Notes under the pieces: generated by a model
What the model was told of the DNA's origin: nothing
The model's input: the letters and a program-made list of their open reading frames with translations, nothing else
The model's database searches: none
Position numbers and translations under genes: made by a program
Assembly: GCF_900110645.1 (NCBI RefSeq)
Contig: NZ_FOFB01000010.1
Span: 1 to 64,000, forward strand
Direction: 5' to 3'
DNA: 64,000 nt
Origin: Neolewinella agarilytica
Lineage (GTDB): Bacteria > Bacteroidota > Bacteroidia > Chitinophagales > Saprospiraceae
Shown: positions 43,600-52,234 of the stretch, piece by piece
Position numbering within the stretch: position 1 is the stretch's first letter
How the letters are laid out: each line of letters opens with the position of its first letter

Positions 43600-43713
43600 A
43601 CTTCGCCTCCGGCAAATCATTACCGGAGGCGAAGTCCTAAAAGCCGCGAAGCGGCGTATACAAGGGAAAGCGCGCAGCGCCTTTCCCGTCTACATAAAAG
43701 CCTCAGGCCTTTA
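43600..43713. repeat. Serial hairpin array 2, ending at the prc stop codon
   Basis: Begins with the same leading hairpin as array 1 (ACTTCGCCTCCGG/CCGGAGGCGAAGT), then GCCGC-GAA-GCGGC, GGGAAAG-loop-CTTTCCC and a final AAAGCC/GGC(C)TTT, separated by CCTAAAA, GTATACAAG and GTCTACAT. The end overlaps the stop codon of the protease gene. Confidence 0.8.
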
Positions 43714-45819
43714 CTCCAACTCCCGCATATCCGCAATAATGTTCAGCGCCTCCTGGATGTACACATCCTTGCCGACACCTTTCTTAAATTCATCGTTGCG
43801 AGCTTCCTTGGATTCATCGACCATGATTTCTTCCAGGTCGACTTCGATGTTAAAAACACCAGGGTTCACGACGTCGTCAAAGAGGTCTTTATACATTTCT
43901 GCTTCCGTCTTATTGGCGCGGTCCATGGCCTGATACTCCGTCAGTGAAAGCGGATAGGTCTTGCGGTCGCGCTGCCGCTTAACGCGCTTGGCGTTCTCGG
44001 CGATTTTCTGGAAGGTAGCATTAGAAGCAACCCGCTCGTTTGACTTTTCGCGGAGGGTTTCCATGAAGTCAATCTGATACACATTCTGGCTATAATCTGC
44101 CGCGTCGATCTTGGTCCACTTCAGGGGAGCCGTTTGCTGGCGCTCGCCGGTTTCCAACAGGGAGCGACTGTCGGGCAGCACAATATCGGGCTCAACACCA
44201 CGTAGCTGGGTAGAGCCTCCGTTGATGCGGTAGAACTTCTGCATCGTCAGCTTGACGGTGCCGAGGGGCTTGATGTCCGTACGGCCGGGAATCGTGCGAT
44301 CCAGATCGATGAAACGCTGAACGGTACCCTTGCCGAAGGTAGAGGTACTGCCGACGATGACGGCGCGGTTATAATCCTGCAGGGCCGCGGCGAGGATCTC
44401 ACTGGCGGAAGCAGAGTATTGGTTAACAAGTACGACCAGCGGGCCGTCCCAGATCACGCTCGGGTCTTTGTCGCGGAGGATTTCCTTCCGGCCGCCACGG
44501 CCGGCCACCTGAACAACGGGGCCTTCGGGGATAAAGAAGCCGGTCATATCCACTACGTCGCGCAGCGATCCACCACCGTTGTTGCGCAGGTCAAGAACGA
44601 TACCATCCACTTCGCGGTCTTTGAGCTTTTCGAGCTCAATCTTAATGTCTTTGGCGCTGAAGCGGCCGTCTTCGTTCTGGAAGTCGGCGTAGAAGCTGGG
44701 CAGATTGATGTAGCCTACTTTCTCGCCTTCGCCAGCTCCGTCCACGATGAGCGACTTGGCGAAACGATCGTCGATCACCACCACGTCGCGTACGATGCTG
44801 ATCTCCTTGATCGTGCCATCGGGCTTCTTGATCTTCAGAAATACAGTGGTTCCCTTTTTACCACGGATGTACTGCACGACGTCTTCGACGAGCATATCCT
44901 TGATATCCACGGCTTCCTCTTCGCCTTCCTGGCGGACGGCCATAATGAGGTCTTCTTCTTCCAGTTCCTTGGCTTTCCAGGCCGGTCCACCCACTACCAG
45001 CGTAGCCACCTTGGTATAGGTATCATGGTTTTGCAGCGTTGCACCGATGCCTTCCAGTCGACCACTAAAGCGGATATCGAAGCTTTCTTTATCCTTCGGC
45101 CGGTAGTAGCTGGTGTGGGGGTCGAACATGCTCGTGAGCGCGTTCAGGTACTGGCTGCGGCGCATGGAAAGCTTGGCCTCCCGCATCCGTTCGAACCAGC
45201 CTTCGTAGCGTTCGAGGGTTTTCTTGCGCACCTGCTCTTCCACCTCTTTGGTGCTTGGCTTTACGGTAAGCTCTTCATCTTTTTGGTTTTCTTCTTCTTT
45301 CTGAATGATCTGATTCAGAATATCCCGGGTGATGTACTCCTCCCAGTAATTGCGCAGTGCTTTATCGTTGGCCGCCCAGCCGGAATCATCGTCCCGGACG
45401 GTGATTTCACCCCCGCGCTCCAGGTCGATGGGCTTACTCAGGATGTCCTTGAAGTATGCCTCTGTTTTATCGAGAGCATTTCCCCAGCGCTCCTGCACGA
45501 GGTCAAAAAATTCGTAGCTACCGGTTTTTACCTGATCGTCGACCATGAACTTGTTCGGGGCGAAGGCGGCGATGTCCTCCTGGGTGAAGAACAGACGGGC
45601 ACCGTCCACATCGTTGAGGTAGTAGTCATAGGCACGGCCGGAGAACGCGTCATCGATCTTCATCGGCTGATAATGGAAGCGGGCCAGGTTCTGCATCATC
45701 GTTTGGATGATGACGGACTGTTTGTCGCCGGGAGGCGTTGGCTCAGGCAGGTAAGCGGCCAAAAAGCCAAAAAGTGCCATGAAGAGGGCGGAAAATAGGA
45801 GCGTACCTCGGGATTTCAT
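43711..45819 (-). CDS. prc: Tail-specific carboxy-terminal processing protease (S41)
   Basis: 702 residues. The N-terminal membrane/signal helix (LLFSALFMALFGFLAAYL) is followed by the Tsp N-domain with SMFDPHTSYYRPKD, a PDZ domain (GIGATLQNHDTYTKVATLVVGGPAWKA), and the S41 catalytic core: GIVLDLRNNGGGSLRD, LVNQYSASASEILAAAL with the nucleophile Ser and STFGKGTVQRF with the Lys. The long C-terminal DUF3340-like tail is typical of Tsp/Prc. Periplasmic quality control of tailed proteins. A TAAATTTG promoter lies 117 nt upstream. Confidence 0.95.
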   Translation of the reverse strand: MKSRGTLLFSALFMALFGFLAAYLPEPTPPGDKQSVIIQTMMQNLARFHYQPMKIDDAFSGRAYDYYLNDVDGARLFFTQEDIAAFAPNKFMVDDQVKTGSYEFFDLVQERWGNALDKTEAYFKDILSKPIDLERGGEITVRDDDSGWAANDKALRNYWEEYITRDILNQIIQKEEENQKDEELTVKPSTKEVEEQVRKKTLERYEGWFERMREAKLSMRRSQYLNALTSMFDPHTSYYRPKDKESFDIRFSGRLEGIGATLQNHDTYTKVATLVVGGPAWKAKELEEEDLIMAVRQEGEEEAVDIKDMLVEDVVQYIRGKKGTTVFLKIKKPDGTIKEISIVRDVVVIDDRFAKSLIVDGAGEGEKVGYINLPSFYADFQNEDGRFSAKDIKIELEKLKDREVDGIVLDLRNNGGGSLRDVVDMTGFFIPEGPVVQVAGRGGRKEILRDKDPSVIWDGPLVVLVNQYSASASEILAAALQDYNRAVIVGSTSTFGKGTVQRFIDLDRTIPGRTDIKPLGTVKLTMQKFYRINGGSTQLRGVEPDIVLPDSRSLLETGERQQTAPLKWTKIDAADYSQNVYQIDFMETLREKSNERVASNATFQKIAENAKRVKRQRDRKTYPLSLTEYQAMDRANKTEAEMYKDLFDDVVNPGVFNIEVDLEEIMVDESKEARNDEFKKGVGKDVYIQEALNIIADMRELE

Positions 45820-45935
45820 AGATCATCATTTGCGGCCGGCGGTTTTGCCGGCTGGGGAAGCGATTTGCCGGACGAAAGCCCGGGAGTATACAACGGCCAA
45901 ACACCCTTGATTATTAGGTAGAAAGAGCCGGTCAG

Positions 45936-45943
45936 CAAATTTA
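45936..45943 (-). promoter_or_regulatory. Promoter -7 box (TAAATTTG) for prc
   Basis: Exact TAnnTTTG on the minus strand 117 nt before the prc ATG. Confidence 0.55.
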
Positions 45944-46111
45944 AGGTTTCGCTTCCGGACCTACCAACCCCATACGATGGTGTTTTGCGCCTGTGGGAAG
46001 TAAATGTTTGGCGGGGGGCGAGGGTTGAGTCAGGGGGCGACTTGGGCGGGTTTTAAGGGGAATTTAAGAGAGCGTTGTACGCTGGGTTGAGCTAGCTTAC
46101 CTGTGCAAATT

Positions 46112-46131
46112 TGGGCGCGGACGCGGGTGCA
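46112..46131 (-). repeat. Dispersed 20-bp word, intergenic copy
   Basis: Minus strand reads TGCACCCGCGTCCGCGCCCA, one substitution, at the border of the AT-rich islet and oriented toward prc. Confidence 0.8.
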
Positions 46132-46239
46132 AAAAAGCTTTTAGAGAGCAAAGGAAAGCAAGAGTATCCGTGAGGAAAAAGCAATTTCGCTTGTGTAAAC
46201 TCCGAACACGGGCTTTGTTGAGATTGAACCCGTACACGC

Positions 46240-46743
46240 TCAAAACTTAATCGCTTCATCTTCTAATAGAAGGTAATTTTCAAATTTGATTAAGTCTTGA
46301 ACAATCAGCCACCCGTTAGGTGTCAAATAAACGTCTCTATCCTGATTCGATTGATGGACTTGAAATGTTGCAAATTCTAAGATAACTCCCGCAACTAGAT
46401 CTGATATTAGATGCGCACTAAGAATATTTTCACTCCTGCTTTTAATAAAAACCTTTGGAGAATCGTTAACAACGCGGTCAATCTCTCCTGAATCATACAA
46501 CCAAATGCTATATGACTCTGACTCAAACAAGTAAATTGAACCACCAGTAAAAACGACCACTCTACCATCTTCAAAGGTATAAATCAGACTTTGATTATTC
46601 TTGTAAAAAATGTCGTGCTCGTCAAGTTCTACTTGTCCCTCTCTGTCTAATTCGTCGATAACCTCTTGAAAAGAATCAAGATTATAATATCTGAATGAAT
46701 AAGGAACGCCTAACTTAGAATTTAAAAAATAGTCCTTAATCAT
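46240..46743 (-). CDS. Hypothetical protein, candidate immunity protein
   Basis: 167 residues, acidic, no signal peptide and no membrane helix, so likely cytoplasmic. Alternating strands (SLIYTFEDGRVVVFTGGSIY, SIWLYDSGEIDRVVND) and a long final helix are visible. I do not recognise the family. It starts 47 bp after the stop of the secreted nuclease-like gene, on the same strand, and shares its strongly AT-rich composition. Small cytoplasmic acidic partner after a secreted nuclease is the usual toxin-immunity order, which is the only basis for the functional suggestion. Confidence 0.65.
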   Translation of the reverse strand: MIKDYFLNSKLGVPYSFRYYNLDSFQEVIDELDREGQVELDEHDIFYKNNQSLIYTFEDGRVVVFTGGSIYLFESESYSIWLYDSGEIDRVVNDSPKVFIKSRSENILSAHLISDLVAGVILEFATFQVHQSNQDRDVYLTPNGWLIVQDLIKFENYLLLEDEAIKF

Positions 46744-46790
46744 ACTCTGTCTATATTTATCAACTTTTAAACCGGAAAGACAATATCATT

Positions 46791-47750
46791 TTAGGTTCTG
46801 TCTTCACACTCTTCTTCTGCGTCAGAGGGTATGGAAGAAGGAATTAGATAAGACTGTTCGAAATCATTTGCCCAATTTTCAAAATTTGCTTCAATGACAT
46901 TATAATCAAAGGAACACATCGTCCTATATTCAAGAGTTACCTCAACTAACCAATAGGGAAATCTCCTAGCATTAGTATAAGAATAATCTAGCTTATCAGC
47001 ATTTTTTAAATTAGGAGGCGTGACTCTTGTAAGAAATTTAGGATTTCTAGCTGTATTTACTTTTTTCTGTACTCTTGCTATGTAAAATGGAATATTTTTT
47101 CTTGAACATTTCTCAATATCGTCAGGTGAAAATTCGATTCCAGACGGCAAGACCATAATTAGAGCATGCGAAATTGTTTCATTTGGCCTATAAACATTAT
47201 TAGGGTCACTTAGATAATCTAAATACCTATTAAACTGAGTACTATTAATGCTCGTGTAATCAAAAAAATCATTCGCATATCGAGCCTTTATTTCTACCAT
47301 TATAGGAGCATAAAAAGTTGTCGGAATAAAACTTTCCGAATCATCAAAGTCCCAAAAATAACCTTTTCCATAAGCATCTGGTTTACCACCGAAATTAGAC
47401 GGACTAGTATTGTTATGAGGTAACCCTAGCGCATCAAGAACAATTTGTTCTTGAAGCCCTCCATATGTAAAACATCGATAGAAAGAATTGATTGTACTTA
47501 ATTTGTGAGGGTAATTTTCTATAAAATCATCTTCAAATTGATTTCCAGCAGCAAAAAAATCCCCCCTATTGAATGGGCCACTATTACCAAGTGCTATTGC
47601 ATTGATCACCCCGCTGCATCTACCGTCGTGGGACATCATAAGGCCACCCCGCCCTCCATCATGAACACGTATTTCTGTTCCAATCTGGGCCGAAACAACG
47701 GTGAAGTATCCGAAAAAAGAAATCAATAATAGTAAGTGCAAGGGTTTCAT
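46791..47750 (-). CDS. Secreted protein with PD-(D/E)XK nuclease-like domain (candidate toxin)
   Basis: 319 residues from MKPLHLLLLISFFGYFTVVSAQ; a start 15 codons upstream would precede an already complete signal peptide. A Sec signal (1-22) is followed by RVHDGGRGGLMMSHDGRCSG and then a region with the nuclease order: E101 (GLQEQIVLDALGLP), D125 in GGKPDAYGKG, E153-I-K155 in APIMVEIKAR and Q172-x3-Y176 (TQFNRYLDYL). This is the pattern of restriction-endonuclease-fold toxins. Catalysis is inferred from motif spacing only. Strongly AT-rich relative to neighbours, with a possible immunity gene directly downstream. No T9SS or other known toxin-delivery domain was seen. Confidence 0.72.
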   Translation of the reverse strand: MKPLHLLLLISFFGYFTVVSAQIGTEIRVHDGGRGGLMMSHDGRCSGVINAIALGNSGPFNRGDFFAAGNQFEDDFIENYPHKLSTINSFYRCFTYGGLQEQIVLDALGLPHNNTSPSNFGGKPDAYGKGYFWDFDDSESFIPTTFYAPIMVEIKARYANDFFDYTSINSTQFNRYLDYLSDPNNVYRPNETISHALIMVLPSGIEFSPDDIEKCSRKNIPFYIARVQKKVNTARNPKFLTRVTPPNLKNADKLDYSYTNARRFPYWLVEVTLEYRTMCSFDYNVIEANFENWANDFEQSYLIPSSIPSDAEEECEDRT

Positions 47751-47974
47751 TAATAATGCTATTTTAGGTATTGAGAGGATAAAATTTTTCATCAAAAGGT
47801 AAATAGCTTTTGATAATAACCTATTTCAATTCTGGCCTAAACCTAATAAGATCAACTGACCTTACTAAACACAATACCTGAATTCAGACAAACCGGTAGC
47901 TTTTCATACTGAAACGTTGGTTCGGTGACCGACCGTAGTTTTATTTACACAGCTCCGGCGGGCTTTTACGCACT

Positions 47975-48031
47975 GCTAGTCAGCGGCTGAAGCCGCGACT
48001 ACTGTAGCCTCGGCTTCAGCCGATGGCTAGC
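47975..48031. repeat. 57-bp inverted repeat (GCTAG..CGGCTGAAGCCG)
   Basis: GCTAGTCAGCGGCTGAAGCC is mirrored by GGCTTCAGCCGATGGCTAGC around CGCGACTACTGTAGCCT. The words CGGCTGAAGCCG and CTACTGTA recur in the element at 55515. Confidence 0.7.
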
Positions 48032-48249
48032 AAGCGTAGCGCTGACAAAATCATGGTGCATAAACTAGTGGGTTGTCAGGTAGATTTCCTACACTCGGCG
48101 GGCGAGCGAAACTCCTTCGTCGTAACGCTCGGCCGACGAGCTGACTAGCAACCCCATAAACCGCAGTGCATCACGATACAAAGCGGGCAAGACGGCCCTT
48201 ATGTCCAGCACCCGACCAGAAGTTAAGGCTACCAACCCCTCACTTTTCT

Positions 48250-48257
48250 TAGCTTTG
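48250..48257 (+). promoter_or_regulatory. Promoter -7 box (TAGCTTTG) for the TonB receptor operon
   Basis: Exact TAnnTTTG match 38 nt before ATG 48296; it should drive the three-gene cluster. Confidence 0.6.
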
Positions 48258-48295
48258 CGCTTTGTTTCCCGCCACCACCCCAGCCATATCACTAG

Positions 48296-51019
48296 ATGAA
48301 ACGACTACTTTCCCTTGCTTTTCTGGTCTTGCTATGCACCTGCGTTAGCGCCCAGAAAGACCTCACGCTTAACCTGACGGATGCTTCCATCACCCGCTCC
48401 GCCGCCCTGCAACGGATCAACGACGGCTTGCCCGTCCGCATCTTTTTCCAGGAAGACCAGCTGCCTACGGGGCCCATTGCGCTGGACCTGAAGGACGCCA
48501 CCATGCGAGAGGCTCTCGACGCGATCCTTAAAAACACGGTACTCGACTTCATTGACTACCGCGACCGGGTGTACGTCATCGGTCCGGCCATTACCATCGG
48601 TACGGAGTTCGACGCTGCCTACTACGCCGCCGTGGCTGAGCGTATTGAAGAAGCCGAACCCGCCCCGGAAACCCGTCGGGGTGCCGCCAACGACGGCCCG
48701 GCCTACATCGGTACCCTGGAGAGCCTGGGCACCGACGGTATGGCCACCCTCAAAGGACAGATTACCGACCAAAACACGGGCGAGACCTTCATTGGCGCCA
48801 CCGTGCAGGTCGAAAACAGTACAACGGCCACGGTGACCGATACGGACGGCAACTACGAATTAAAGCTTCGCCCCGGCAGCTATACGCTGGTGGTCAGTTA
48901 CGTTGGCTTCGGCGCTAACCGCCGGGAGGTGAAAGTGAACGGCAGCGGCGACTACAACATCGCCCTGGGCTCCAGTGCTACCAACCTGCAGGAAATCGTG
49001 GTAACGGAAACGGCCGCTGATGCCAACGTGGATCGGGTACAGGCGGGCGTACAGCGCATCGACATGGCCCAGCTCGAAAAACTGCCCACTTTCATGGGCG
49101 AGACGGACGTAGTGAAAGCCCTGCTGCTGAATCCTGGCGTTAGCTCCATTGGGGAAGGCGCTTCGGGCTTCAACGTTCGCGGCGGTGAGATCGACCAGAA
49201 CCTGCTGCTGATGGATAATGGCGCGCTGATTAATTCCAGCCACGCCCTGGGCTTTTTCAGCACCTATAATGCCGACCTGATCAAGAGTGTAGATCTTTAC
49301 AAAGCCAATATTCCTGCTCGCTTTGGCGGACGCCTGGCGTCCGTACTCGACGTACAGATGCGCGACGGCAACTTCGATCACTTCCGCGTAAAGGCCGGCG
49401 TTGGTCCGGTAACCGGTAAGGTGATGCTCGAAGGTCCGATCGTGAAGGAGAAGAGCAGCTTCATCTTCGGCGCCCGTTCCAGCTACGCCAACTGGGCGAT
49501 TCAGCTGGCCAGTGTACCGGAAGTAAAGGCCAGTTCGGCTTTCTTCTTCGACGGCAACCTACGGCTGACGCAGCGCTTTGGGGAAAAATCCACCCTCATC
49601 CTACAAGGTTATGGCTCACAGGATGAGTTCACTTACAATAACACCTTTGCCTTCGATTACCAGACGATGATGGGGCAGGCAAGCTGGAAACAAATTTTCA
49701 GTGATAAGCTATACGGCGATTTGAGTGTAGTCTACAACGATTACACCAGCAGCCAGAGCGACCTGCGTACGCTGACGGCGGAGCAGGTGGACAACGGCAT
49801 CCGCTACCTGACGATCAAGCCCACCATCAACTACGAGGCCAATGAGAAGCTGAGCGTTGAGGCGGGGCTGGACATCAATCAATACTTCGTCAATCCCGGT
49901 GAGCGGACGCGCGCATCGGAGGAGTCTTTGGCCACCGAAAGCAGCCTGGAAGAAGAACAGGGCATGGAGGCCAGCCTCTACGCCAGTGCTGATTTTGAGA
50001 TATCCGAACGCTTCAGCGTAAGTGGTGGCTTCCGTTTTACGAACTACCGCTTTCTGGGCCCCGGCACGGAGTTTCAGTACGAAGACGGCATCCCGGCCCG
50101 GGGCCGGATCACGGATTCCATCCGCTTCGGTGCGGGCGAGCTGATCGAGGCCTACAACGCCTTTCAACCACGGGTAAGCGCGCGCTTCCGCCTGACGGGT
50201 AAGGCTTCCATCCGGGCCGGCTACAGCCGGACGGCACAGTTCCTGAACCAGATATTCGTGAGCGACTCCCCTACCCCGAGCTCTCAGTACCAGCTCAGCA
50301 CGGGTTATATCCCTCCCTTCCTGTCGCACAACTTCTCTATAGGTTACTTCCTTAACCTGGAGGATAACAATGTAGAACTGGGCGCGGAGGTCTATGGCCG
50401 ACAAATCGACCAGTTGTGGGATTACCGGGACTTCGCCGAAGTAATCGTCAACCCCAGCCTGGAGACAGAAATCCTGATCGGCGAAGGCCGGGCCTACGGT
50501 TTGGAGCTGAGCGGCAAGCGTAAGGTCGGTGTGCTTAACGGGCTGGTGAGTTACACCTACAGCCGTACGGAGCGGCAGATTCCCGGCATCAACAACGGTA
50601 ACTACTACAACAGTAATTTCGACAAGCCGCACAACTTCGTAGCAACCATCAACTGGAATCCCAACAAGCGAAACACCCTGACGGCTAACTTTACCTACGG
50701 TACTGGTCGGCCCGTAACGGCACCAGTGGGTAACTACCGGGTGGAGAACGGACTTTTTGTGCCCGTGTACAGTAACCGCAACGAAGTCCGCATCCCCGAT
50801 TATCACCGCCTGGATCTGGCTTACACTCTGGGCAAGGGCTATAATAAGACGAAGACTTTCCAGACCAGCTGGACGGTATCCCTCTACAATGTCTACGGAC
50901 GCAAGAACGCCTTCTCTGTCTTTTACACCCAGGCGCCTGATCAAACTAATGTGGCCAACCGGCTGGCCGTATTAGGTACGGTATTCCCAGCCATTACCTT
51001 TAACATCGAGACACGCTAA
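48296..51019 (+). CDS. TonB-dependent receptor with STN-like N-domain
   Basis: 907 residues. Signal peptide MKRLLSLAFLVLLCTCVSAQ (carrying the 20-bp word), a secretin/TonB short N-terminal-like stretch (GPIALDLKDATMREALDAILKNTVLDF), a carboxypeptidase-regulatory-like domain (LKGQITDQNTGETFIGATVQ), the plug (LLLNPGVSSIGEGASGFNVRGGEIDQNLLLMDNG) and a long barrel. STN domains are often linked to sigma/anti-sigma signalling, but no such pair is adjacent. A DUF4249 lipoprotein and a large secreted protein follow with short gaps, a familiar Bacteroidota uptake layout; substrate unknown. Confidence 0.93.
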   Translation: MKRLLSLAFLVLLCTCVSAQKDLTLNLTDASITRSAALQRINDGLPVRIFFQEDQLPTGPIALDLKDATMREALDAILKNTVLDFIDYRDRVYVIGPAITIGTEFDAAYYAAVAERIEEAEPAPETRRGAANDGPAYIGTLESLGTDGMATLKGQITDQNTGETFIGATVQVENSTTATVTDTDGNYELKLRPGSYTLVVSYVGFGANRREVKVNGSGDYNIALGSSATNLQEIVVTETAADANVDRVQAGVQRIDMAQLEKLPTFMGETDVVKALLLNPGVSSIGEGASGFNVRGGEIDQNLLLMDNGALINSSHALGFFSTYNADLIKSVDLYKANIPARFGGRLASVLDVQMRDGNFDHFRVKAGVGPVTGKVMLEGPIVKEKSSFIFGARSSYANWAIQLASVPEVKASSAFFFDGNLRLTQRFGEKSTLILQGYGSQDEFTYNNTFAFDYQTMMGQASWKQIFSDKLYGDLSVVYNDYTSSQSDLRTLTAEQVDNGIRYLTIKPTINYEANEKLSVEAGLDINQYFVNPGERTRASEESLATESSLEEEQGMEASLYASADFEISERFSVSGGFRFTNYRFLGPGTEFQYEDGIPARGRITDSIRFGAGELIEAYNAFQPRVSARFRLTGKASIRAGYSRTAQFLNQIFVSDSPTPSSQYQLSTGYIPPFLSHNFSIGYFLNLEDNNVELGAEVYGRQIDQLWDYRDFAEVIVNPSLETEILIGEGRAYGLELSGKRKVGVLNGLVSYTYSRTERQIPGINNGNYYNSNFDKPHNFVATINWNPNKRNTLTANFTYGTGRPVTAPVGNYRVENGLFVPVYSNRNEVRIPDYHRLDLAYTLGKGYNKTKTFQTSWTVSLYNVYGRKNAFSVFYTQAPDQTNVANRLAVLGTVFPAITFNIETR
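48335..48354 (+). repeat. Dispersed 20-bp word in a signal peptide
   Basis: TGCACCTGCGTTAGCGCCCA, two substitutions, translated CTCVSAQ at the signal-peptidase site. Confidence 0.75.
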
Positions 51020-51051
51020 ACCGGCTTACCTCCACCCCCAACCCAAGAAAA

Positions 51052-52173
51052 ATGAAAAACCAAGCAATCAAACTGACGGCCCTGTCCCGGGTGTTCGCGC
51101 TGATCATTTTCTCTCTGCTAAGTGTTGCCTGTCTCGATGAGATCGACCTGGCGCAGGGCGCTGCCCTGCCGGACGGCATCGTTGTCCAGGGCCGGCTAAA
51201 CGCTGACGTGGAAACCGGTAGTGCCGACGTTCAGGTACGGCTCGAGCGTTTATTTCAATTCGAGAACTCCAACCGGCCGGATCAGGTAGTAACCGCTACG
51301 CTGACGCTGGAGAACAGTGACGGGCAAACGCTTTCCCTTCCCTTCCGGGACGGTGCTTACCGGGCAACCGTTGCTTCCGGAGATGCTTCATTCCAAATAG
51401 CTCCCGGTGTAGGTTACCGCTTACGGGTACAGACCAGGGAAGGCGAAGAGTACCTCTCCGCCTTCGACGTATTACCTCCACCACTGCAGGCAGAGTCCGC
51501 CGGAGCAAGCATCGGACTCACTACCGTTGATGATCTCAACGGCAACCCTTCTCAGGAACTTGCCATCTTTTACGACATCACCGCTCCGGTACGGTACTCA
51601 GACGGTAGTCCTACCTTTCTCCGCTGGACACTGGAGCAAACTTACAAGGTAACGGACACCCCGCAGGTTGGCCCTAACCGGGATAATCCTCCCAAGCCCT
51701 GCTACGTCAGCATTTCCTTCGAAAGCGATGAGCTTTTCCTCTTCAACAGCCTGGAACAATCCGGCGATCGGGTGGAGAACTTCCCGCTGGCTTTTCAGCT
51801 GGCGGACTTTCGGTATGCGGAAGGCAACGTGATGACGATCATTCAGGAAGCCATCAGCCGGGATGCCTACGAATACTTCAACCAGGTTAATCAGATTGCC
51901 ACCCGGGATGCCAGCCTTTTTGAGCCGCCCGGCGGTCCGGTTGTAGGTAATGTCATTGACGTAAACGGTACAACGGCCAACGTATTCGGTTTCTTCTACG
52001 CCGCTAACCGTACCGTAGCCCGCGTAGCCGTATCACCGGAGGACGCGATGAACCCCAATTTGTTCTGTCCCCTCCTACGCTCCCCCTCTCCTTTCCCACA
52101 ACCTAACTCCTGTGACGACTGCGAAAGCCTCTCCGGGTCTGAAATCGTCAAACCGGACTTCTTCCCCTTCTAG
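51052..52173 (+). CDS. DUF4249 lipoprotein
   Basis: 373 residues. Signal peptide with lipobox (FSLLSVAC) and a DUF4249 layout: IVVQGRLNAD near the start, a beta domain with ATLTLENSDGQTLSLPF and GVGYRLRVQTREGEEYLS, and a later domain ending in CPNS/CDDCESLSG Cys clusters. The family is Bacteroidota-specific and regularly encoded next to a TonB receptor, as here (32 bp downstream). It is presumably an outer-membrane accessory lipoprotein that helps substrate capture. Confidence 0.88.
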   Translation: MKNQAIKLTALSRVFALIIFSLLSVACLDEIDLAQGAALPDGIVVQGRLNADVETGSADVQVRLERLFQFENSNRPDQVVTATLTLENSDGQTLSLPFRDGAYRATVASGDASFQIAPGVGYRLRVQTREGEEYLSAFDVLPPPLQAESAGASIGLTTVDDLNGNPSQELAIFYDITAPVRYSDGSPTFLRWTLEQTYKVTDTPQVGPNRDNPPKPCYVSISFESDELFLFNSLEQSGDRVENFPLAFQLADFRYAEGNVMTIIQEAISRDAYEYFNQVNQIATRDASLFEPPGGPVVGNVIDVNGTTANVFGFFYAANRTVARVAVSPEDAMNPNLFCPLLRSPSPFPQPNSCDDCESLSGSEIVKPDFFPF

Positions 52174-52234
52174 ACCGCTCAGATCAGACACTCCGGACTT
52201 TTCCTTTCCCTTCCCGCTTACAACTTACGCTGCT

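Larger units (their letters stand above)
45820..46239. other. Spacer upstream of prc
   Basis: Holds the prc promoter box at 45936 and a 20-bp word at 46112. From about 46140 the sequence becomes AT-rich, marking the edge of the 46-48 kb islet. No gene seen. Confidence 0.5.
47751..48295. other. Spacer between the AT-rich islet and a TonB receptor
   Basis: AT-rich to about 47900, then GC-rich. Contains the GGCTGAAGCCG inverted repeat at 47975 and the promoter box at 48250. A minus-strand open frame at 48089-48292 has no support. Confidence 0.5.

Noticed and set aside
48089-48292. 67-aa minus-strand frame upstream of the TonB receptor
   Set aside because: It overlaps the promoter of the receptor, has no start signal and no codon character.
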